The position numbers were made by a program, and so were the translations under genes. A stretch of 64,000 nucleotides of DNA from Schizochytrium sp. CCTCC M209059 (lineage: Eukaryota > Sar > Bigyra > Thraustochytrida > Thraustochytriidae). Below are positions 33,336-43,600 of this stretch, piece by piece. Each line of letters opens with the position of its first letter. The first letter of the stretch is position 1. The notes beneath the pieces are model-generated. The model made no database searches. It was not told the origin of the DNA and worked only from the letters and a program-made list of their open reading frames with translations. The stretch covers positions 513,112-577,111 of the forward strand of contig KN805380.1 of the NCBI GenBank assembly GCA_000818945.1, read 5' to 3'.

Positions 33336-34316
33336 TTGTTGGAGAATCCAACACGGTGCGCTGCGTCCGCAGGCGAAATGGCGGACCCGTCTCATCCGAC
33401 ACTATGCGGAGGGGACCCGAATGGAGCGCAATGTGTGCGTGAGATGGTGAAGAACCCTTGGGGAGCTGATGGCTGGGTCTGCGTTCAATGCCAAATGCAT
33501 CTTCGAGGTCAAGCACACACATGCCATCAATGCGAGACAGCCATTTGCAAAAAGTGCTGGGCGTTCTTTGTATCGAGCGCTGCTCGCCCACAAAGCATTC
33601 CACGATCCAGCGATATTCCAGCCGAATACAGCACAAACATTAATACAATGAATTCTGCAAGATCTAATGTCGAGTATTCTGACTCTACACGCTCAGAAAT
33701 CGCTCAATTAGACTTTGGCGCGCTCGCTTTTGGAGGCGAAGCAAGGCACGTGTCACAGAGCGCACGGCCATACGTCTCCGCCCGACGTGACGATTCCTAT
33801 CAATCAGACATGCAGTCGACCATGACGGCGCGGCCTTATCAGCCAGCAGCTGCTGACGTGCAAGCCACTGCATCCGTACCACCTCCTGCCGCTGCCACGT
33901 TCAGCAACAGAGATGCCCCTCGCTATTCCAGCGTGTCCATGGCGATCCCGCTGGCAAAGAGGCAGCCCGCATTTACACTTGAGAGCACAACACCACAAAT
34001 TAAGCAGGAAGAAGGACAGCGTCGTTTCGATGCCGCGACAAGATACGACGGGAGCCTTGAGGCGAGCCTTGCGTGTTTTGTAGATATAATTGAGGGCAAA
34101 GAGACTGGGGTAGATCAGTCTGCAGCCCAAGCAGCATGGCGGCGCGTCACGGCGGCGCGACGCGACGCTCCCAAAGGACCTCGCGATGCGGTGCTCGACG
34201 CAATGCTTATGGTTACAGAGTACAGATTAGCGTCCGAGCGCGCGGCACGACGCAAGATGGAACGCGAGCTCAAGATGGCACGTGAGCAGCTTAGCAAGGC
34301 CTTGTCGCTCACATGA
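33336..34316 (+). CDS. Cysteine-rich putative zinc-binding protein, unknown function
   Basis: A 326-residue protein; a second in-frame ATG at 33378 (MADPSHP) is an equally good start and lies just after an AG-rich stretch. Near the N-terminus is a compact cysteine cluster: WVCVQC, nine residues, CHQC, four residues, CKKCW, with extra Cys and His nearby, consistent with one or two zinc sites of the CxxC type. The middle is Ser/Ala/Pro-rich and disordered. The C-terminal 100 residues are helical (DGSLEASLACFVDIIEGKE; AWRRVTAARRDA; YRLASERAARRKMERELK). I do not recognise the family. A 41-bp tandem repeat begins inside the last codons and continues past the stop. The gene is convergent with the four-TM gene, with only 114 bp between stops. 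Confidence 0.65.
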   Translation: MLENPTRCAASAGEMADPSHPTLCGGDPNGAQCVREMVKNPWGADGWVCVQCQMHLRGQAHTCHQCETAICKKCWAFFVSSAARPQSIPRSSDIPAEYSTNINTMNSARSNVEYSDSTRSEIAQLDFGALAFGGEARHVSQSARPYVSARRDDSYQSDMQSTMTARPYQPAAADVQATASVPPPAAATFSNRDAPRYSSVSMAIPLAKRQPAFTLESTTPQIKQEEGQRRFDAATRYDGSLEASLACFVDIIEGKETGVDQSAAQAAWRRVTAARRDAPKGPRDAVLDAMLMVTEYRLASERAARRKMERELKMAREQLSKALSLT

Positions 34317-34374
34317 TGGCACGCGAGCAGCTGAGCAAGGCCCTGTCGCTCACAGGATGGCACGCGAGCAGTAT
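34275..34374. repeat. 41-bp tandem repeat crossing a stop codon
   Basis: Units start at 34275, 34316 and 34357 (ATGGCACG[T/C]GAGCAGCT...). Copies 1 and 2 are near-identical and the third is partial. TGA closes the reading frame at the copy 1/2 boundary; the equivalent triplet at the copy 2/3 boundary is AGG-like, and 41 is not a multiple of 3, so copies shift frame. Confidence 0.9.
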
Positions 34375-34430
34375 CTTGATGGATAGGTAGGTATGAGCAT
34401 AAAGAGCAAATGAATGCCCAAAGGTTGTGT

Positions 34431-36293
34431 TTACGATCGCATCGTCATTCCCCAGCGAGACTCTTTGAATTTCGACATGGCGGTCTTGACAAGAGCGTGA
34501 ATGCCAAAGCCAGAGAGTACAATCCACGTGCAGAGAACTGCAAACCAGGTGAGCGCGACTGCACGGCCGTGAAAGACGCGGTTCTCTTCGTAGTTTTCGG
34601 CGTAAGTAGAGTTGACCGTGACAGAGCAGACTCCCTCTGGGTCAGTGAATTCCGAGGGATTGGTTCGCGCAAGGACAACTATTGTAGCCATAAAAATGAG
34701 CACGAGCCACGGAAACATGCAGCATTGCGCGCCTACTTGAGTCCAGGAGACCAAGCAATAAGTGTCGAATCGGCGCTCACGACCCAGGTGGATAACGATC
34801 TGAGAAGGATCCTCATACCATTTGGGACACCAACTGCCACAACATTTCGCAGAGCGAGCGCATGAGCAATGCTCAAAAGGCCGATATACAAATCTTTTGC
34901 CGGAATCGACTGCTTGGAACGGAAATGGGTCATCAAAGAGATCAACGTCCTCTTCCTCTACGGAGAAGTCGCCGCTCTCTTGGCGGCTGCACTGAGACAA
35001 CTGATTCAACGATGCGCCACGCCGGAGTATTAGACGACTTTGAGCATCGCCAATATTAGAGCTGGAGGCGGAGCGTCTGGAGAAAGCAGGTCGCGACATG
35101 CGTTGCACGCGACTCCCAAGGCCGCCTATCGCAATAAGATCACTTTTGGGTAAACTTGACGCTGTCGACCCTGCAGGCGAAAGCAGGTCGTGTCCCTGCT
35201 CGTGGACCATTGTGCTTGAGGCTTGCTGTTGCCAAGGAGCATTTCTTCCGCTCATTTCCTCATTCAAACCTGGCTGCGACGAGAAAGGGGCACGATCGTC
35301 CTTTTCTTCTTCCACTTCTTCATCATCACCCCCGTCTTCTTCATGATGTGCAACATCATCATTGCCTTGTCCTCCCCGTTTGCTGCCTTGCATATTGGAT
35401 GTCCGATCGTTCTGATGCGATAGCAAAACTTGGGCTCGCCCGGAAGAATTGTCTCCCTCGTCTTCGCCATCGACACTGCTGAGAAGGGTCTGCGCACTCA
35501 AGGTGCGCGAGCCAGAAACAAAGGTGTCGTCGTCATGATTGTCGTCACTGCCACTCGCGTATTCTCTGTTGAGAGTATCATTCCTGGTCAAGTCATCCGC
35601 TGCATCAGGAAGAGAGGGCTCCGTGCCAGGAGCCTCGACACCATCGAAGTCGTGGAGAGCGGAAGTGACGGCAATCTGTCCCACGGAAGACGGGGGAAGC
35701 GGGAGCGAGGACTCATCGGAACATGCGGACGTTGCTTCCGTGAGCGGTGCGTCGAGATGCACTTGTTGTACGTCAGGACAGGGCTCTGAAGGCTTGGCAT
35801 TGCCACCAAAGGCACGACGACGAGGACGAGACATGGGCCGACCTTCGAGGCGTTCCTGAAAATTAGAGTACGCGCTCCGTTTCACCACCTCACGAAGTCC
35901 GCACGACATGCATGTGAGAAAACTAAATAAGAAGGAGCCGCATACGCCTAGAGCGAGCATATAGGCGGATACAGCGACACAGGCATCATTTTGGGAACAT
36001 TCCAGTTGAGGAACTCCTGAGCAAAGTACATTCCAGTCGTCGAAGAGGGACAGCGAGGTGACGAGCAGAGCAAAGTAGATCGCGAACCAGGTCAAGAAAA
36101 AGATGATGGCGACGAGATAACTTGCTTCGGACCGCAGCCTGCGAATGATAAAGTTGCGTTCAAATTGCTCGTTGGGGGTCAGTCTCGCACCCGACAGCGA
36201 GCACAGCCGCGAGACCATTCGGTACATGTTTCGCTCGTACAAGCCGCAGCATGCGGAGTCTTTGCTTTGACTTGCATGCTGTTTCTCCTTCAC

Positions 36294-36327
<34 letters not shown>

Positions 36328-36452
36328 GGCTGCTGCGGCTGCGACTGCAGCTCGACATCTGACGCGGGGTCGAGGCCCCGTTCAACGTCCTGGGTTCCCG
36401 GCGCGTTGCCTCCGGCGGCACGTTCGCTCGCGTTCGCGTCGCTTACAAGCAT
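34431..36452 (-). CDS. Four-TM membrane protein with long disordered loop, unknown function
   Basis: A 673-residue single-exon protein. After a poly-Gln tract (about 41-53, CAG-encoded) and a Cys-containing segment come TM1 (about 111-136) and TM2 (about 158-184). A loop of nearly 400 residues follows, rich in Ser, Asp, Glu and Gln with repeated acidic patches (EEDGGDDEEVEEEKDD). TM3 (about 577-596) and TM4 (about 631-655) close the protein, with a short basic tail. Paired cysteines between TM1 and TM2 (NVLCSG, LECSQ) suggest an extracellular or lumenal disulfide. The arrangement of two hairpins around a large cytosolic loop suggests a membrane scaffold or channel-like protein; I do not recognise the family. 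Confidence 0.72.
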
Positions 36453-37566
36453 CGTCCAAGCAGGACCCGCCCGTTCGCAGGCCCCGCTCGTCGTCCCCGC
36501 CCGCCGCCCGCCGCGCCGCGCGCGCGAAGGAGAAGGAAGACGTTCGCTTGTTATGTGATCGACCTTTTTTCGTCTTGGTTATCGTAGAACCCTTTCGGAA
36601 CATTTGCGGAACTGCTGCTGCTGCTGCTGTTCTTCTTTCGAGTCGCTGCAGCCAGATGGAACACGGCGGACAGAGACGCGTCGCCACGCGGGCACTGCTC
36701 GTGGCGTCGCGGCCGGGTGTTGATAGGCCTGATAATGGTTTCAAAGTTTTCTGCTTGGGGCCGGCCACCTTGAATTCGAAGGGAAAGAAAGCTCCCGGCC
36801 GCTGCACGTTCAAGAGCTCAAGACTTGACTCGGAGTCACGGAATAAAACGATAAATGGGCCCTTAAACAAACCTCGCCTCCTGCCCGTGCGCGGAGGGTT
36901 TGCGCGACTTGGGCGGCGGCATTTGCGCTACTTGCGGCGAGGCATTAAAAGGCGGCGGAGCAGGCGGCGAAGTCGACCAAACAGACTGTAAAGAGCAATC
37001 TTAAGGCCAGCCGGGAAGGCAGACTGCGCTCGCGGCAAAACCGGGTCGGGTGCACTCGCTCGCTCGCTCACTCACGTCACCGCGCGCGCGTGCGGCGGAG
37101 CAAGCGGCTCGCGCGCAGCGGCGGAGCAAGCGGAGAGAGACCTCGGCCGGCGCTGAGCAGACGGCCGCTGGCCTTTGCGCGGACAGGGCCCTCGCGCGAG
37201 CGGCGGACGGGCAGAGTCTCTGGGGCAAGCGAAGGGGTCTGGCGCGTGCGCGTCGCAGGCGACGTACATCCCGCCTGCACTGCGCACGAGTCACCCGGCC
37301 TTGGGACCTCGCCTCTTGCGGCCGCGCGCTTGCGAGAGGTCGCAAGCTTGGGCGAGCGTCGCGGCAGATTAGTTTCCTTTGCCGTCTTTACGCAGAAAGT
37401 CTCGCGTGAGGACGACGGACGGGCTTGGCGTTGTTTCCGGCCGAGTCCTGAGTCGCTGACGCGCCCCTTGCAGCGACGCTAGACACTTCGAACACGGTAT
37501 CGGGTTAGGCAGGCAAGAAGGCGGCCAATAAGGCAGGCAGGCGCGGAAAAAGAACGCGACGCCACA
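36453..37566. other. Divergent GC-rich intergenic region
   Basis: Between the four-TM gene (-) and the small membrane protein gene (+). CAG/CTG repeats at 36612-36632 and CG-rich sequence at 37050-37330 give overlapping Arg/Ala-rich open frames on both strands. No gene supported. Confidence 0.5.
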
Positions 37567-37968
37567 ATGTGGGTTGTTGACAAGGTCAAGCGCTTTGTCT
37601 TTGTGTAAGTGTTGTGCGATTCTCTTTTTCGCATGTTGTGCGCGCTTGNNNNNNNNNNNNNNNNNNNNCGCTTGCGCGCGCTCTCTCTCTCGCCTCGTCC
37701 TCTCTATAGTGACATTCGAACTGACGTTTCGTTCGTGAGCTTTTCTAGATTCGCCATGTACACAGGGCTTTCGATGGCTTCCAGAGGAGAATTCATGGTT
37801 TTCTTTCCTCTCCTGATCTTCATTTTCTTCTACCTCCCAGCTAGCATGGCCATGCAGACCTTTAACCTCTGCGTGGCCCTTGCACATTCGATCATGGATG
37901 ATCCTGCCGCCGTTCAGTCGGACGTCAACATTGCGTCTGCCTCAGCAGCCGCTGCCGGATCATCATGA
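37567..37968 (+). CDS. Small two-exon hydrophobic protein
   Basis: Exon 1 is 37567-37604 (MWVVDKVKRFVF plus two bases) and exon 2 is 37749-37968, giving 85 residues. The 144-bp intron has donor GTAAGT at 37605 and acceptor TTTTCTAG at 37748, and splicing keeps one frame (VFVFAMYTG junction). The assembly gap at 37649-37668 lies inside this intron and so does not affect the protein. The middle is strongly hydrophobic (FMVFFPLLIFIFFYLPASM, about residues 27-45), and the C-terminus is Ala/Ser-rich. Probably a single-pass or peripheral membrane protein, possibly mitochondrial or ER; I do not recognise it. Confidence is limited because the protein is short. Confidence 0.5.
37649..37668. other. Assembly gap (20 N) inside an intron
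   Basis: The run of N follows CGCGCTTG and precedes CGCTTGCGCGCG, so the gap sits in a short CGCTTG-type repeat. It probably reflects a collapsed repeat. Confidence 0.97.
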
Positions 37969-39212
37969 TGATGTACAGCGTCTCTTCTTGATCGACATCG
38001 CCGCCTTCAATTGTTTTCGGCCATGACTTTTTCTTCTATATCTGGTTTTGGCGATCCTCTGCTTCTCAATGATGCTGTCGTCTTCTTTATGGGTCGGCTG
38101 AGCTAAGATTGTGGCTGGCTGGCTGGCTGGCTAGCTGGCGCACTTGCTCACTCGCTTGATGTCACAAAGGAATGCGCTCGGCCTCATCCCACTTTACTTT
38201 TCTTTCTCGTGAACTTTGTGTCTTTGTTGTTGTCTCCCCTGATGCGTCGCGGGCCGGAAGGGTAAAGGCGTCTGCCAAATGAAAGAAAAGGAAGTAAAAC
38301 AAAACACGAAAAAAAGCCAAGACATGAATATAGCACCGCGCCGGCTTGGAGCTGACGCGGGGAACGACTATTCGGCGCCTTTTCTCTTTTGGCCAGCGGT
38401 CACCGCGCGCGCAAAGCCCATCGTGTTAGTGAGATGAATGCGTAACAGAAGCAAAGACGGCCTTCACCAAACAGATGTAGATGTCTTAAAGCTAAGGTTG
38501 ACGTTGGAGTTTCTGGATGATTTCTACTTTCTTCTCGTCTCGAGAAAGTCCTCGATGCAACGTTCTCGGCTTCGAAGCCGAGTTGAACGGACGCAGACAG
38601 CATATGTTGACGCTTCTCATGGTGATGGCGCGGTTTGCCTTGCGTCAAATTGTAGCAAAATGCATGCAAGGGTTCTACAATTTGCGATTTCAACGTTCTT
38701 TATGTCGAAATGGCATTCACATCAAAACTTGCTAGACGGGTTATTATTCCTCCGTTCGCTTGGTCAATTCGGGTCCGTTTGAAAACAGAAATGGTGCAAA
38801 ATTTTACTTGCAAAGAGCCATAAACGCGCAGAAATCATGCACCGGCACATGCACGAAATGTTCGGCACGACAAAAAACCCGTTGAAGCACATTTGAAAGC
38901 TTGAAGCACATTCGAATACTCGAATCTAAAGAAAGTGAAAGAAAAGCAACGCTTTTATTTAAAGAAAGCATCAATTGACATCCCGCGTGACGCGATCCTC
39001 CAAGCAAAACGATGCACTCACTGCCTTACAGTCCAAGTTTCCTCCATTCGTCTTGGTTTTACTTCGCCCTCTCTCTCGTCGCCGCTAGCATCAGTGAACA
39101 CACCCACCAATCAACCAACCAATCAACCAACCTATCGTCCACTCAACAAATTGCAACCAGCGCAGATGACCCGAAGGTCGCGTCATGTGAACGAAAAAGT
39201 GTCCTCGAGCCG

Positions 39213-39248
<36 letters not shown>

Positions 39249-40652
39249 TCATTCTTTCTTTCTTTCTGTCTGTCTGTCTGCACTGTCGTCGAGTGAGCGA
39301 GAATTTTTCCCTTGGTGCTTCTGAGGACCGACGCGCCGTCTTTTCTCGTCCCCCGAGAGCGCCTGAACCGCTGCCGCTGGCCCGCCGCGCAGCCGCGGCC
39401 TGGCGCTGGCGCGCGCACGCACCGGGCTTCTCTGCCGCCCGCGCCGCCGCTGCCGCTCGCCGCACCGCGCGAGCGATCGATCGATCGATCGACTGAAGCG
39501 GCGGCAGTTGGTCGCGCGGTCGCGCGGCGCCTAGGCGCGCAGTAGGGACCCCTAGCGCGTGGAAATTCCCGCGCGGCGCGAGTGGAGCGCTGTGGCGGCG
39601 GCGATAGCCGTGTTGGCGACGCGCGGCGGCAAGTGGCGAATGGTGGCGCGCAAGTGCAATTTTCCGGCCGGCTGTTCGGCCGAGACTAGACTTTCTTTCC
39701 AGACAGACAGAGAGAGAGAGAGAGGGAAAGAAGGAAAAAAGAAAAAAAGAAAAAAGGGGAAAGAATGAAGGGAAAGAAAGGGGAGAAACAAGGCAGAGAG
39801 AGAGGGAAGGGGCAAAACCAGAAGACCCGCTTCGCGTCAAAGGCGTCCCGCACGCGCGGGCTCGGAGCACGGAGTGCGACGCAGGCAGGGAGGGCACGCG
39901 ACCGGAGCGAGCGAGGCAGACAGCCCGCCAGCCGCGCAGGGCACGGAGCACCGTCGCGCGGGAGAGCCTCCGCGCCCGCCCGGCCGCCCGGCCGCCCGGC
40001 CGCCCCGCCCGTCTGGTTTCAAAAACTCAGGCGCAGGAAGGCGCAGCAGAGACAGATCGCGGGCCCTCGTTCATTCGGTCATTCATTCCGCATTCATTCG
40101 GTGGTCAGTCGGCAGGTCAACCAAGTCCAAGACTCCCGGCCTGCGAGGCCAGCCAGCCAGCCAGAGCGTCGCTGCGAGACAGCCAGCACAGCCGGCCGCT
40201 CAGGCCGCCGCGGCGAGCGGCAGCGGCAGCCAGGCGCCCTCGCGGGCGCGCGCCGGGCCGCTAGGGCCCGTCCGGCCAGCCTTGAGCGAGGCTAGGCTGT
40301 CTGGCGAGCTCGCTGCTTGTGCTGCTTGCGCTGCTTGCTTGCTTGCCTGGTGGGCTCGTCGTTGGCAGCGGCGCCGCGTGCTTGTGGCTGCGCAGAGGGA
40401 GGGAGGGACCTTGGGACTCGGCAGAGCTGGGACGCGCCCAGCTCCGCACGCACGTGGACGTGCTGGGAGAGCACGCGCGAGACGAGGTCGTGGACGAGAC
40501 ACCGACGCGAGCGAGCCGGCGCGGCGCGGCGCGGCGTAAGAAAGAAAGAAAGAAAGAAAGACCAGAAAACTCGCCAAGCCTAGAGCGAGAAAGGCTCGCA
40601 CGCACGCGCGCACGCACGCTCAGTCGAGAACGAAGACCAAACCGACGGAAAG
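37969..40652. other. Long intergenic region with simple repeats
   Basis: About 2.7 kb between the small protein gene and the remodeller. Contains (GGCT)n at 38112-38136, an AACC/ATCA run at 39107-39130, CTTT arrays at 39212-39265 with CTGT at 39266-39283, GA runs near 39711-39725 and an AAGA array at 40538-40561 about 90 bp upstream of the start codon at 40653. Open frames are Arg/Ala-rich and unsupported. The 5' UTR of the remodeller must be here. Confidence 0.55.
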
Positions 40653-43600
40653 ATGGACGGAAACAGTTATGGCAACGCTCAGTATCCGGGCTACAACGAT
40701 GGAAGTATTATCGGCGGCGATGGAAATGGAGTGGAGTCGATGTACGCTTCAGGCCAGCAATATTTGCAGCAGGGAATGGCGGGCTCGTCATGGCCGTCTC
40801 AGTCTTCCGGTGCCGTGTACGATGGCGCCTATGGTTCGGGGATGATGCCCGCTGGTCATTCAGCTAGCTCGTACGCTGCAGACAGCAATGGTCCCTCTTA
40901 TGGCCAGCAAACATACCAGCAAGACGGAGATTATTACTCGCACTCGCATGCCCAGCAGCTGCAGCAACAGCAACAGCAGAGCGATCTCGATTACGCAGGA
41001 TACTCTAGTTATCAGCAGCAACAGCCACACGCGTACAATCAGCGCCAGTCGTATGGAGGAAGCGGACAAGCTACCTATGACGATCACCAGCGTCAGATCT
41101 TGGAATTGGAACAAAGGAAACGGCAACAGCAACAACAATATGGCGGATACGCTGCTGCCGCTGCGCAAAGACAGCAGCAGGAACCGCAGCCGCAGCAACC
41201 TCTTCGAAGCGCGAGCACCTCTTCCAATTCCAATCGAATGCAGATTCCCGGGGCGGGAATGGAGTGGTATGAGGCCAAGGATGGAAACGGCCGCAAATAC
41301 TGGTACAATACGACCGACTCGACAACGCACTGGTACAACCCGAGAGCTGTTGCACACGGCCTCCGCCTGCTCCAGGCCAAGCAGGCACTTCCGCCAGAAC
41401 TCATCACGCATCTCAAACTCTACAAGATTGAACGTCAGCAACAGATGGTTAACACGCAAATGGCGCAGCAGACACAGCAGCAACAACAGCAACAGCAACA
41501 GTTACAACAGCAACAACTGCTGGAGGCAAAGCGACGCCAGCAAGCGAAAGCCCTAGAGGAGGCCAAACGTAAGAAAGAAGAAGCTGAACGTGCGCGCATC
41601 GCCGCCGAAAAGGCACGAATTGAACGCGAGCGTAAAGCCGCCGAAGAAAAGGCCCGACTTGAAGCGCTGCGCCGCAAAGAGGAAGCGGAACGCGCCGAGG
41701 CAGAACGGCGCAGAAAGATTCTCGAGGCGCAAGAACGAAAGCGGTATGAGGCAGCGCGCATTGCCGAAAGGCCCAAAACCAAGATTCTCTTGCGCAAATA
41801 TCTCGATACGATCGGATACGACGACACTTGGATCTCGGCAGATATGATTGATGAGGCTGTCAGAGACGCCAAGCCAGCGGAAAAGGATGATCCGGAACGG
41901 CTTGCTTTTGAAGAGGCTGTCGAGGAAACGAGAAAGTATTATGCCGCCAAGAATAGGGTCCAGGAAGAGGCTGCCGAACTCGCCGAGCTCGAGCGAATGC
42001 AAGCAGAGGATGTGGACGCAAGCGGGCTCAGCGAGGAGCGGAAAAAAATGGGCGAGGCTGAAAAACGGAAGAAACAGCTGCAAAAGGACTTTGAAGAGTT
42101 TTTTAAATTCAAGCCGTACAAGATGGTTGGCAAGTCCGACTGGCGGACGACCGAGAAAGTCGACGACGACTCCCGCATCGCCGCGGAGCAAGAGCGGCGG
42201 CGGAAACTCGAAAAGACGCGCACCGCCATGGCCGTCGCCAAGTCAAGCAGACGCCCGCGTCGCCAAGTCAAGTCCCGCCTCGTCAATGTCGCGGGTCACA
42301 TGGTCTTGCGGGAAAACAATTACGGTATGGATGAGGATGGCAAGCCCGTCGTGGAGGGCCTGCTGAACGAAAACAATCGCAAGCAGGTTCGTCCCGCGCG
42401 CTCAGCCTTCAACATCTACACTTCGGTCACGGGTAAAGAGGTCCGCGAGACCTTTCCTTCTCTCGATTTTCGCGATGTTCAAAAGGAGGTTTCGCGGCGA
42501 TGGCGTTTACTTGCGCCCGGCCAAAAGAAAATCTTCGAGACCCAGAGCGCCGAGGACAAGGAACGTTATAAGCGGGAGCTCGAGGCAGCCCGCGAACTCG
42601 ATCTACGCAATATGGAGTACAACCATCAACTCATGCAGGAAGCGCAAAAGAAGGAGCAGCTCATGCACCAAGCTCGCCAGGAAACACTCGCGCTCGAGGA
42701 CTCTGTGCGGCGTGACAAGGCTATGGCTGCCTCGTCGTCGACATCTGCGCTCAGCGGGGTTGCCTGGACAGGATCTGGGGGGGCGGGCAGTGGCCACGGG
42801 GCGGCATCACCCTCGCCTCCAGCAGCCGCAGCGCAGCGTGGCCAGCCTCCTCGCATGAACTACCCTGAGGTCGCCGACGCTGTCATGATTGCGCTTGGCC
42901 CGCGCGCCGGTCTTGAGATGAAAGAGCTTGCCGCCTGGGTGCAGAATACACGTCTCGGCCGCATCTTCATGGGTCGACTCAAGGCCCCCTTTGACGAATC
43001 GCCGCTCACCAAGGCAGTGCGTCGTGGCATTAACCGCGGTCGCTACGTGCAAGAACGCGCCACGGGAAAGACGCCTGCTAGTGGCGTAAAGTTTTCAACC
43101 TCCGGGCTTCTCGAGGTGGCTCGCGCCAAGTCGCTTCGCGACATCAAAGAGGAGGAGCGCCAGGCGCGCGCCAAGAGCAAAAACACCTCTGCTTCGGCCC
43201 TTCGTGCAAAACGTCAACAGGAGCTCGAGCAACAGCGCAACGAGCACCGTATTGCCATGAAGGCTGATATTTTCGAGGCGAACCAGCGCATGTGGGCATT
43301 CATGTACCGACAAAAAGATTCGCTCGGTCCCTTTGTCACCAAGGACGTCAAGGAAAAGCTTGAATTTGCCGCCATGCTGCTCCGCGAGCATGGTCGAGGC
43401 GATCTCTTGGAGAACGACCCGAGTGGCTACGAACAAGAAGATCGCATCCTGGAAGAAGAGCAACGCCGTCAAAAACTCGAAGCTGCAGCTGCCGCAAATG
43501 GTGAAACCAAGGAGGCCAAAGAAGCTACCGAGTTCAAAGATGCAAATCACAGTATTGACGAGATTGTCCCAAGCAACTCGGGCCCGAACGTCGGCGATCT

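Noticed and set aside
33336..33377. First ATG of the zinc-binding protein as certain start
   Set aside because: The second ATG at 33378 is equally plausible; start left open.
37609..37754. Reading frame through the N gap as coding
   Set aside because: The spliced model (37567-37604 joined to 37749-37968) explains the frame and has GT-AG ends.
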